Part shown: positions 8,365 through 13,901 of the stretch, piece after piece
Layout: every line of letters begins with the position of its first letter
Position numbering within the stretch: the first letter of the stretch is position 1
Assembly: GCA_025925185.1 (NCBI GenBank)
Contig: JAICLV010000032.1
Location: forward strand, 1-19,313
Source: Acidothermaceae bacterium
GTDB lineage: Bacteria > Actinomycetota > Actinomycetes > Acidothermales > Acidothermaceae
DNA length: 19,313 bases
Reading direction: 5' to 3'
The notes under the pieces: model-generated
What the model was told of the DNA's origin: nothing
The model's database searches: none
Seen by the model: the letters and a program-made list of their open reading frames with translations, nothing else
Program-made: the position numbers and the translations under genes

Positions 8365-9153
8365 TCAACCGAAGGCGTCGTTGATCGCGGCCCGCCCGGC
8401 GGCCGACAACTTCGTGTAGCCGTACGTGCCCTGGTCTCGCAACTCCGTCGCGGCGGCGACCAGCGCCCCTGCCGCGGCGAACGCGAACGCGCCACCGACG
8501 GAGACGCGCGCGACGCCTGCGGCCGCCAGCTCGGCGACGGGCGGCGTCGCCGCCATCGCCAACACGTTGACCGGCCGGTCGACAGCGCTGACCAGGCTGC
8601 GAATCTGCCCCAAATCCGTGATTCCCGGTGCGTAAAGCACGTCGGCGCCGGCCTCCTGAAAGGCCTGTAACCTCTTGATCGTGTCGGCGAGATCGTCGCG
8701 CCCGTGCAGGTGGTTCTCGGCCCGCGCGGTGAGGATGACGCGCGGCTCACCGTGCGCCGCCTCGGCGGCCGCGCGCACCCGCTCGACGGCGACGTCGAAC
8801 GGGTAGATTTGCGCGCCGTCCCAGTCTTCGATCGAACACCCGGCAAGGCCAACCTGCGCAGCGGCGCGCACGGTCGCGGCCGCCTCGGTTGGGTCGTCGG
8901 CGAAGCAGTTCTCGAGGTCCGCGGACACGGGGACGTCGACCGCCCGCGCGATTGTCGCGGCGTGTGCGAGAGCCTCCTTGCGGGTGAGCTGACCGTCGAG
9001 CCGGCCAATTGCCATCGCCGAGCCGCTGCTCGTGGTCGCGAGCGCCTTGAACCCCAGCGATGTCAACAACCGCGCGGACCCGACGTCCCACGGATTGGGA
9101 ATCAGCAATGGCCGACCCGGCACGTGCAAGTCGAGAAAAGCGTTCGGCGTCAT
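8365..9153 (-). CDS. Isocitrate lyase/PEP phosphonomutase family protein
   Basis: A 262-residue (beta/alpha)8 enzyme of the PEP mutase/isocitrate lyase superfamily, which forms or cleaves C-C or P-C bonds next to a carboxylate using Mg2+. Recognisable elements are LIPNPWDVGSARLL near residues 17-30, the metal/substrate motif SADLENCF with Asp79 and Glu81, SIEDWDG with Glu109, and LTARAENHLHG near 141. It lacks the KKCGH motif of true isocitrate lyase and the EDKxFPK loop of PEP mutase, so it belongs to the common uncharacterised oxaloacetate-hydrolase or lyase-like branch. The start ATG (9153) lies 22 bp after the arr stop on the same strand, with no good ribosome site, so it is probably translated from the arr transcript. 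It meets the VOC gene tail to tail. Confidence 0.88.
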   Translation of the reverse strand: MTPNAFLDLHVPGRPLLIPNPWDVGSARLLTSLGFKALATTSSGSAMAIGRLDGQLTRKEALAHAATIARAVDVPVSADLENCFADDPTEAAATVRAAAQVGLAGCSIEDWDGAQIYPFDVAVERVRAAAEAAHGEPRVILTARAENHLHGRDDLADTIKRLQAFQEAGADVLYAPGITDLGQIRSLVSAVDRPVNVLAMAATPPVAELAAAGVARVSVGGAFAFAAAGALVAAATELRDQGTYGYTKLSAAGRAAINDAFG

Positions 9154-9158
9154 TCACT

Positions 9159-9181
9159 GAGCCTAGTCTCAGAGCCTAGTC
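9159..9181. repeat. 10-bp direct repeat spanning the arr stop
   Basis: GAGCCTAGTC occurs at 9159-9168 and again at 9172-9181, a 13-bp period. On the coding strand each copy reads GACTAGGCTC, and the upstream copy supplies the last Asp codon and TAG stop of arr. It looks like a small duplication of the 3' end of arr in the gap before the next gene. Confidence 0.85.
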
Positions 9182-9634
9182 GTAGATGACGTCGAGACCC
9201 TGCTCACGCAGCCGCGCCAGATTGCCGAGCATTCCCTGCAAGACCTCTGGGTCGTGACCTGTCCAGTTGTCGACCTCCCCGACGACGCGCAACGGATGGC
9301 GGGTGCGGTACGACCGCGTGGGGTTGCCGGGGAACCTCTTGTTGGTCACGTTCGGGTCGTCCTCGAAAGGCCCCTCGGGCTCGACGACGTAGATACGTCC
9401 CCGCTCCGCGCTTCCGGCCAGCGCCGTTGCCAGCTCCGCTCCCCACGTCGCCGTCTCGACGAGCGCGGTGAAGTAGATGTGATTGGCGAGCCGGCCCTCG
9501 TGGAAGTTCGACTCGTGGCCCGGAGTCAGCGCGTCGCCGACGACGAGTGCGGACTTCGTTCCGTGGTAGAACGGGCCACCGACATGGTCGCAGCGTTCGT
9601 AGGTCACGGGTTCGTGCGCGTTGCCGTCGTCCAT
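9176..9634 (-). CDS. arr: Rifampin ADP-ribosyltransferase Arr
   Basis: A 152-residue enzyme that inactivates rifamycins by transferring ADP-ribose from NAD+ to the ansa-chain C23 hydroxyl. The sequence follows M. smegmatis Arr along its length: FYHGTKSAL near residue 22, GDALTPGHESNF, NHIYFTALVETATWGAELA near 51-69, GRIYVVEPEGPFEDDPNVTNK, PGNPTRSYRT near 103-111, VVGEVDNWTGH and the terminal GLDVIYD. His24 and the NHIY tyrosine are in the expected NAD-binding places. The frame stays open for 232 codons upstream, but that part is the complement of the exporter gene. The ATG at 9634 is preceded by GGAGG with good spacing, and family length supports it. It sits 50 bp from an RAE-like palindrome, so rifamycin induction is likely. 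Confidence 0.96.
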   Translation of the reverse strand: MDDGNAHEPVTYERCDHVGGPFYHGTKSALVVGDALTPGHESNFHEGRLANHIYFTALVETATWGAELATALAGSAERGRIYVVEPEGPFEDDPNVTNKRFPGNPTRSYRTRHPLRVVGEVDNWTGHDPEVLQGMLGNLARLREQGLDVIYD

Positions 9635-9667
9635 CGCCGCCCTCCAAGCAATCAACCCCGGACCGCG

Positions 9668-9698
9668 ATTGTGCGACACGACCAGGGTCTTGCGGCAA
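9668..9698 (-). promoter_or_regulatory. Candidate arr promoter
   Basis: On the minus strand TTGCCG (9698-9693), inside the RAE-like palindrome, and CACAAT (9673-9668) are separated by 19 nt and face arr. The -10 is a 4/6 match and the spacer is long, so this is tentative. Confidence 0.35.
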
Positions 9699-9703
9699 GT
9701 CCC
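9685..9703. promoter_or_regulatory. Rifamycin-associated element (RAE)-like palindrome
   Basis: GGGTCTTGCGGCAAGTCCC is a 19-bp imperfect palindrome: eight pairs match around a central G, with one T-T mismatch at positions 4 and 16. It closely matches the RAE described upstream of actinobacterial rifamycin-inactivation genes (rph, arr, rox, helR), whose consensus I remember as GGGGCTTGCGGCAAGGCCC. It lies in the arr/MFS intergenic region, 50 bp before arr and 73 bp before the exporter, and contains a -35-like hexamer for each direction. Confidence 0.88.
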
Positions 9704-9718
9704 CACCTGCGCTATACG
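9690..9718 (+). promoter_or_regulatory. Candidate promoter for the MFS gene, overlapping the RAE
   Basis: TTGCGG (9690-9695), in the centre of the RAE-like palindrome, and TATACG (9713-9718) are spaced by exactly 17 nt and read towards the exporter. Transcription would begin near 9725, only a few bases before the terminator hairpin. Confidence 0.6.
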
Positions 9719-9727
9719 TTGAGAGTG

Positions 9728-9755
9728 GAGAGGACTTCGTCCTCTCTTTTTCTTT
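9728..9755 (+). terminator. Intrinsic terminator/attenuator before the MFS gene
   Basis: GAGAGGAC (9728-9735) pairs perfectly with GTCCTCTC (9739-9746) around a 3-nt loop and is followed by TTTTTCTTT (9747-9755). It is the only hairpin with a proper T tract that I found in the window. It points right, has no plus-strand gene ending before it, and lies between the RAE promoter and the exporter start at 9777, so it would act as a leader attenuator or end a very short RNA. The reverse direction has no T tract. Confidence 0.75.
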
Positions 9756-9776
9756 GCTCGCGGCGGCCGTTGCGGC

Positions 9777-11072
9777 GTGTCGGCTATCCGTGCCAGGCCC
9801 GCGGTAACCATCGTGGTGCGGGTGCGCCGCGACTCGCTGGGACCCTCATTCGGATGGCTGTGGGCCGCGTTCGCCGTCAGCACCTTCGGCACCTGGCTGG
9901 CGTTCGACGCCTTCCCGATGGTCGCGATCTTGGCATTGCACGCCGGCCCCTTGGCGGTGTCGCTGCTCGCGGCGTCCGGCTTGGCAGTGGGCGCCGTCGT
10001 CGCTGTGCCGCTCGGGCCGTGGGTGGAACGGCGCCGCAAGCGCCGCGTGATGATCGCGATGGACGGCGTGCGGTTCGCCGCGCTGGCCAGCGTCCCAACC
10101 GCGTACGCCGTTGGCTGGCTGCGGTTCGGGCAGCTTGTGGTGGTCGCCGTGATCGTCGGCGCGGCCGACATCTGCTTCCGCGCGGCCAGCGGAAGTTGCG
10201 TGAAAGCGCTGGTCGCGCCCGAGCGGCTGTTGGTCGCGAACGCGCGGTTCGAGTCGACGACCTGGACCGCGACGATGACCGGGCCTCCTCTTGGCGGGGC
10301 GTTGATCAGCGCCTTCGGGCCGGTCGTCACGGTGATCGCGGACGCGGCCAGCTATTTGCTGTCGGCACTGGGAATCGCGGCAATGCCAGGGCGTGAGCCA
10401 GCACCCGGGATCGTGCTCTCTGGACGACGGGGCCGCGGCGAGATGGTTGACGGTTGGCGGTACATCCTCGGTCATCGGTCGTTGCGCGCGCTGCTCGCCA
10501 ACGCGGTGTTGTTCAACGGCCTGGTGATGACGACCGCACCGCTGCTCGCGGTGCTGATGCTCGGCCGACTCGGAATCGCGCCGTGGCAATACGGGCTCGC
10601 GTTCGCCGCGCCCTGCGTCGGCGGACTCGCCGGCTCGCGGCTCGCGCGCCCGCTCCGTTCGCGTTACGGAGCGCATGCGCTGCTGCGCCACACCGGGACG
10701 CTGCGGGCGTGCTGGCCGGTCGCGTTGGCGTTCGTCCCGCACGGCGCCGCCGGTGTCGCGTACGTCGCCGCGGTGGAGCTCGGGCTCATCACCACCTGCG
10801 CGATGTTCAACCCGGTGTTCGCGACCTACCGCCTCGAGCAAACTCCGAACGACCGCGTCGCGAAGGTGTTGGCCGCCTGGAACATCACCAGCAAGACGAG
10901 CATCGCGTTGCTGACGGCGCTTTGGGGCGTGCTCGCGAGCGTCGTCGGACTGCGCTGGGCAATTGGGTCGGCGGGCGCGCTCCTGCTGCTCACGCCGCTA
11001 CTGCTGCCAAAACGTGAGGTGGTCGAGGCCACCGAGCGCGAGATGGAGGCACTCGCCGTCGGCGCCGAATAG
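9777..11072 (+). CDS. MFS exporter, putative rifamycin/drug efflux
   Basis: A 431-residue major facilitator superfamily protein with about twelve hydrophobic helices. They run from WLWAAFAVSTFGTWLAFDAF near residue 27, through the family's PLGPWVERRRKRRVMIAMD loop between helices 2 and 3 (near 78-96), to a central cytoplasmic loop at about 208-230 and a final helix near 401-415. It resembles the MefA/Tet-type proton-drug antiporters, and its substrate is not determined by sequence. GTG 9777 is the first possible start after an in-frame TGA at 9720; internal GTG codons at about residues 13-16 are alternatives, and the ribosome site is poor (GGCGG). Divergence from arr across an RAE-like site suggests it exports a rifamycin or a modified rifamycin. 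That is inference from context. Confidence 0.87.
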   Translation: MSAIRARPAVTIVVRVRRDSLGPSFGWLWAAFAVSTFGTWLAFDAFPMVAILALHAGPLAVSLLAASGLAVGAVVAVPLGPWVERRRKRRVMIAMDGVRFAALASVPTAYAVGWLRFGQLVVVAVIVGAADICFRAASGSCVKALVAPERLLVANARFESTTWTATMTGPPLGGALISAFGPVVTVIADAASYLLSALGIAAMPGREPAPGIVLSGRRGRGEMVDGWRYILGHRSLRALLANAVLFNGLVMTTAPLLAVLMLGRLGIAPWQYGLAFAAPCVGGLAGSRLARPLRSRYGAHALLRHTGTLRACWPVALAFVPHGAAGVAYVAAVELGLITTCAMFNPVFATYRLEQTPNDRVAKVLAAWNITSKTSIALLTALWGVLASVVGLRWAIGSAGALLLLTPLLLPKREVVEATEREMEALAVGAE

Positions 11073-11305
11073 CCGGCGGCGTCAGCGAACGGGTCGCAGC
11101 AAACAGACCTCCCAAAGAACGGGCGCGAGTGACCTTAGATTCGCCCCACGACATAGATCGCGGCTCCTTAGACACCCGAGTTCAGATGCCGCTGCATGCT
11201 GCCGCGCTGGTAGGCGGCTGACGGGATCTATCCCGTTGAACGTGCACCGGCAGGCACCCGCGGCCGCTGACAGCACGCGTAAGGTGGCGCCCGAGGTGAT
11301 GACGC
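11073..11305. other. Non-coding gap between the MFS and VOC-TrmO genes
   Basis: In these 233 bp I see no credible gene on either strand. The notable elements are a palindrome at 11221-11236 and two copies of CCTTAGA at 11133-11139 and 11166-11172. The right end holds the ribosome site GAGGTGAT (11293-11300) of the next gene, so its promoter should lie here, but I see no convincing -35/-10 pair. Confidence 0.6.
11221..11236. promoter_or_regulatory. Perfect 6-4-6 palindrome upstream of the VOC-TrmO gene
   Basis: ACGGGA (11221-11226) and TCCCGT (11231-11236) are exact inverted repeats around TCTA, 69 bp before the downstream GTG. It could be an operator or a weak hairpin terminating the MFS transcript; there is no T tract. 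Confidence 0.4.
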
Positions 11306-12124
11306 GTGAGCACGGTGAGCGTTCGTTACATCGTCAATGACGTCCCGGCGGCGGTCGGCTTCTACGTGGAGCACCTTGGCTTCGAGATGCAGATGCAACC
11401 GAACGACTCTTTTGCGATGCTGTCGAGAGGCGACCTTCGCCTGGTGCTTGTGAAGCCGGCCGAGCCCGGTGCCCCTGGCGGTGGGGGCGCCCCGATGCCC
11501 GACGGGACCATGCAAGCGCCCGGCGGGTGGAACCGCTTCAGCATCGAGGTCTCAGACCTCGACGCCACCGTGGCCGCGCTGCGCGAGCACGGAACAGCTT
11601 TCCGCAACGACGTCGTCCACGGTGTCGGCGGAAACCAGGTCATCGTCGAAGACCCCTCCGGCAACCCTGTCGAACTTTTCCAGCCGGTGCTCGATGAAGC
11701 ACGCCTCGCGTCGTCCGGGAAAATCCACGAGGTGCGCCCGATCGGGCACGTCGAGTCGAACCTCATCGACGTCGAAGCCGCGCCGAACCAGGGATACGCG
11801 GGCGCTCCCGACGCTTGGCTCGTGATTGACCCGAAGGTGCGAGAAGGTGTGCGCGACATCAAGGCCGGCGACGAGCTCCTGGTGCTGACCTGGCTGCACA
11901 AGTCGCGTCGCGACGAGCTCGCCACCCACCCGCAAGACGACGCGTCGAAGCCGGAGCGAGGCGTGTTCAGCACCAGGTCGCCGGCGCGACCGAACCCGAT
12001 CGGCCTGCACCGGGTCACCGTCCTAGATGTCGCGGACGGTCGGCTGCACGTGCGACCGCTCGAGGCAATCGGCGGCACCCCCGTCATCGACATCAAGCCG
12101 GTGATCTCGGACGACGAGCGGTAG
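11306..12124 (+). CDS. VOC domain fused to a TrmO/TsaA-like domain
   Basis: A 272-residue two-domain protein in one uninterrupted frame. Residues 1-128 form a glyoxalase-like VOC domain (RYIVNDVPAAVGFYVEHLGFEM, FSIEVSDLDATVAALREHG, VIVEDPSGNPVELFQPV). After a linker of about ten residues, 140-268 match the TsaA/YaeB (UPF0066) family that includes TrmO, the SAM-dependent enzyme methylating t6A37 of tRNA-Thr: VRPIGHVES, TWLHKSRRDEL near 195, GVFSTRSPARPNPIGLH at 219-235 and GGTPVIDIKP at 256-265. The GTG at 11306 is set by GAGGTGAT five bases upstream. The TrmO half retains the family's hallmark motifs and so may be active. What the VOC half binds is unknown. The gene stands alone between a plus-strand exporter and a convergent anti-sigma gene. 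Confidence 0.85.
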   Translation: MSTVSVRYIVNDVPAAVGFYVEHLGFEMQMQPNDSFAMLSRGDLRLVLVKPAEPGAPGGGGAPMPDGTMQAPGGWNRFSIEVSDLDATVAALREHGTAFRNDVVHGVGGNQVIVEDPSGNPVELFQPVLDEARLASSGKIHEVRPIGHVESNLIDVEAAPNQGYAGAPDAWLVIDPKVREGVRDIKAGDELLVLTWLHKSRRDELATHPQDDASKPERGVFSTRSPARPNPIGLHRVTVLDVADGRLHVRPLEAIGGTPVIDIKPVISDDER

Positions 12125-12172
12125 CGTCGTCTCGCCAATGCCACCACGGGTAGCTGCTCATGCCGATTGACC

Positions 12173-12196
12173 GGCGCGCTGCAAGGCGCGCTACAA
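12173..12196. repeat. 12-bp tandem duplication at the anti-sigma 3' end
   Basis: GGCGCGCTGCAA (12173-12184) is followed at once by GGCGCGCTACAA (12185-12196), differing at one base. The second copy contains the stop codon of the anti-sigma gene (complement of 12191-12193). It lies in the gap between two convergent genes. Confidence 0.85.
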
Positions 12197-12478
12197 GGTA
12201 AGCACGCGCTGGACGTCGTCGACCTCGTCGGCGGCGAGCGCTCGGTCAGCGGCCGCGAGCGCGAGCAGCGTCTGGGCTTCCTCACGGCAGGCTGCGCATC
12301 CAGAGAGATGCGCACGCATCGCCGGCATTCGCTCTGCGGCGAGCGGTCCTTCGTCAAGCAGCAAATCGACGAATTGATCGACTAGCCGGAAGCACTCGTC
12401 GCACGACAGCCACGGATGCGGGTCGGCGGTGAGCCGGCGCATTACCTCCGGAGTCAAGTTGTCGCGGTGCGCGCTCAT
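12191..12478 (-). CDS. Zinc-finger (ZAS/zf-HC2) anti-sigma factor
   Basis: A 95-residue soluble protein with the anti-sigma zinc signature His57-x3-Cys61-x2-Cys64 (HLSGCAAC). An upstream Cys26 in LSCDECF provides the usual fourth ligand, and FVDLLLDEGPLAAERM stands where family members have Y-L-D-G-E. No transmembrane helix follows, so it should act in the cytoplasm, holding the co-encoded sigma factor until a signal releases it; the cysteines allow a redox or metal signal. Its ATG overlaps the sigma stop (ATGA at 12478-12475), which couples synthesis of the pair. The frame is open much further upstream only because it runs opposite sigma coding sequence. The C-terminal tail (residues 70-95) is short and Ala/Asp-rich. 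Confidence 0.88.
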   Translation of the reverse strand: MSAHRDNLTPEVMRRLTADPHPWLSCDECFRLVDQFVDLLLDEGPLAAERMPAMRAHLSGCAACREEAQTLLALAAADRALAADEVDDVQRVLTL

Positions 12479-13131
12479 CGTGCCGCCGCCGATTGCGTAG
12501 CGGGCAGATGCCCGGCCGCTATGAGCTTCGTCCGCAACGCGTCGCGCGCGTCGTGCAGCGTCTTGTACAGCGCGTTGCGCGAGCTGCCGAGACGCTCGGC
12601 CAAGATGTCGATAGGGACGTCGTCGATAAGGACGGCGATGACGATCTGCCGCTGGTGTGTGGTCAGCGCCGTGTCGATCGCCGTCGTTATCGCGGCCGAC
12701 AGCGCCGCGGCCTCGGAGTACTCGGCCGGTGTCGGGCCGCTCGACCACGGCTCGACCGACTGCTCGAGCGGGATCTCGCGACCGACCCACGCGTGGCGAC
12801 GGACCTCGACGGCCGCCTGCAACACCGCGAACTTGTAAGCCCAAGTCGTGAAACGACTGCGGCCCTCGAACGTCGAGAGTTTTCCCAGCAACGCCACCAT
12901 CGCCTCGTCCGCCGACTGGTTGACGATCTCGTCGATTCGTTCGGCGCCGAGAGTGGAGGCCAACGCTCTCATCCGCGACACCTGATACCTCGCTGCTCGC
13001 AGCAGCAACCCGTGCAGTTCCCGAAGCGCGGCGTCGCGACCCGGCCCCGGAGTCGACAGCCGCACCACCCAGTCGTCGGTCTCGACCACAGGCGTCGGGT
13101 GACTGCCGGCGCTGCGGCTGATTGCCGTCAT
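12475..13131 (-). CDS. RNA polymerase sigma factor, ECF-like
   Basis: A 218-residue sigma factor with region 2 at about residues 63-112 (RIDEIVNQSADEAMVALLGKL, FEGRSRFTTWAYKFAVLQA) and region 4 at about 158-207 (LTTHQRQIVIAVLIDDVPID, LAERLGSSRNALYKTLHDAR), the normal ECF layout without region 3. The ATG at 13131 overlaps the stop of the small upstream gene (ATGA), and the downstream end overlaps the anti-sigma start, so the three genes form one tightly coupled operon. A longer frame reaches 13302 but would run through the upstream gene. The likely regulon includes its own operon and the divergent membrane/secreted pair, because both promoters share the same motif. Confidence 0.9.
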   Translation of the reverse strand: MTAISRSAGSHPTPVVETDDWVVRLSTPGPGRDAALRELHGLLLRAARYQVSRMRALASTLGAERIDEIVNQSADEAMVALLGKLSTFEGRSRFTTWAYKFAVLQAAVEVRRHAWVGREIPLEQSVEPWSSGPTPAEYSEAAALSAAITTAIDTALTTHQRQIVIAVLIDDVPIDILAERLGSSRNALYKTLHDARDALRTKLIAAGHLPATQSAAAR

Positions 13132-13373
13132 TCGCCGGGAGTCGCTTCGACGAACGGGTCGAGAATCCGGGCGGCCAAATGCGCGGGGCACCCGCGGTCG
13201 ATGAGACTCAGCAACTCGTGCAGATCGACGCCTGGTAGCGCCGCGAGATGCTCCGCCTGCGGATAATCGAGCCCTGCGTCGAGCAGTCGACGGAACCGCC
13301 AAGCCGTCACTTGATCGTGATCGTCGGACGGCGTCGCGCCCGACATCCGCCGGGCTTCCTTCATGTCTCGCAT
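13128..13373 (-). CDS. Small conserved actinobacterial protein, first gene of the sigma operon
   Basis: An 81-residue acidic-to-neutral protein of unknown function. Its core, AWRFRRLLDAGLDYPQAEHLAALPGVDLHELLSLIDRGCPAHLAARIL, is of a kind that recurs in small actinobacterial proteins: a Trp, then alternating short helices, then a V-D-L-H and an R-G-C motif. It has no signal peptide or membrane segment. Three in-frame ATGs compete. The one at 13373 lies 36 bp from a GGTAAGA element and would be leaderless; 13364 lacks support; 13346 has AAGGAAG upstream and would give 72 residues. I chose 13373 because the divergent gene starts at the matching distance from the same motif. Its stop overlaps the sigma ATG. 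It could be an accessory regulator of the sigma factor, but nothing in the sequence shows this. Confidence 0.75.
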   Translation of the reverse strand: MRDMKEARRMSGATPSDDHDQVTAWRFRRLLDAGLDYPQAEHLAALPGVDLHELLSLIDRGCPAHLAARILDPFVEATPGE

Positions 13374-13378
13374 ATCAG

Positions 13379-13409
13379 GTTTGTGTCGGCGCAGCGACCA
13401 CTTCTTACC
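13379..13409 (-). promoter_or_regulatory. Putative ECF promoter of the sigma operon
   Basis: On the minus strand GGTAAGA (13409-13403), then 15 nt, then GACACAAAC (13387-13379), with an ATG at 13373. The GGTAAGA box begins 36 bp before the ATG, where a -35 element would be if transcription starts at the ATG. Confidence 0.55.
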
Positions 13410-13425
13410 CCGGCTTGCCGCCGGG
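13409..13425. promoter_or_regulatory. GC-rich palindrome between the divergent promoters
   Basis: CCCGGC (13409-13414) and GCCGGG (13420-13425) pair around a 5-nt loop, followed on the plus strand by TTTT. It touches one GGTAAGA box and lies 15 bp from the other. No gene ends here, so an operator between the two promoters is more likely than a terminator. Confidence 0.45.
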
Positions 13426-13440
13426 TTTTCGCGGTGGCGA

Positions 13441-13470
13441 GGTAAGAGCGACCGCAGCACAGACACCAAC
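13441..13470 (+). promoter_or_regulatory. Putative ECF promoter of the membrane/secreted pair
   Basis: GGTAAGA (13441-13447), then 14 nt, then GACACCAAC (13462-13470), with the ATG at 13476. This mirrors the leftward promoter element for element; the box begins 35 bp before the ATG, which has no ribosome site, so a leaderless mRNA is likely. Confidence 0.55.
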
Positions 13471-13475
13471 ACGAC

Positions 13476-13901
13476 ATGGACCTTTCGATAGCCCCAATCC
13501 TGACGGTCAGGTCAACTCAGGTCAACGTCGGCCTTCGCCGCGCGATCGTGCTCGTCTGCGCCGCCAGCGCAGGAGTGCACGCGGCGCTCGTCCCGGACCA
13601 TCTGCGCGAAGGCGGTCCGAGGCTGGGCGGCGCATTCGTCTTGTCCGCCGTCCTCACGGCCGTCGCGGCGGTGGCGTTGCGCAGGCCGCACAGGGCGGCG
13701 GTTACGAGGGCGACCTACCTCGCCACGGGGTTGATGTTGCTCGGCACCGCCGCCGCTTACGTGTTGTCCCGCACATCGGGGCTGCCGTTCTTGATCCCCG
13801 ATCCAGAAGAGCTGGATCCGATCGGAGCCGTGATAACCGCCGCGGAGGTCCTCGGCGGGCTCACGAGCCTATTCCTCATAACCCGAAAGGAAACCCCATG
13901 A
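13476..13901 (+). CDS. Small four-helix membrane protein
   Basis: A 141-residue protein with about four hydrophobic segments (near residues 22-40, 51-67, 79-97 and 117-136) and short charged loops, including HAALVPDHLREGGPRLGGAF after helix 1 and PFLIPDPEELDPIGA before helix 4. The pattern recurs in uncharacterised actinobacterial inner-membrane proteins; no catalytic motif is visible. The ATG at 13476 lacks a Shine-Dalgarno and fits a leaderless start from the motif at 13441-13470; the GTG at codon 17 is an alternative. Its stop overlaps the next gene's start (ATGA at 13898-13901), so the two are made together. The pair probably forms an envelope response module under the adjacent sigma factor. 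Confidence 0.82.
   Translation: MDLSIAPILTVRSTQVNVGLRRAIVLVCAASAGVHAALVPDHLREGGPRLGGAFVLSAVLTAVAAVALRRPHRAAVTRATYLATGLMLLGTAAAYVLSRTSGLPFLIPDPEELDPIGAVITAAEVLGGLTSLFLITRKETP

Noticed and set aside
8365..9153. True isocitrate lyase or PEP mutase
   Set aside because: The KKCGH motif of isocitrate lyase and the EDKxFPK loop of PEP mutase are both missing; only superfamily membership is supported.
9635..10330. N-terminal extension of the arr frame by 232 codons
   Set aside because: The frame is open only because it runs antisense to the MFS gene; a good ribosome site and the family length place the Arr start at 9634.
9254..10396. Long rightward frame (380 codons) over arr and the MFS gene
   Set aside because: Arg/Gly/Ala-rich translation with no family motif, overlapping two genes with clear homology; an out-of-frame shadow typical of high GC.
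13132..13302. Upstream extension of the sigma factor frame
   Set aside because: It would overlap the small upstream gene almost fully; the ATGA junction at 13131 fits the operon and ECF length.
13426..13429. Intrinsic terminator at the hairpin 13409-13425
   Set aside because: Only four T residues follow and no plus-strand gene ends here; an operator between divergent promoters is the better reading.
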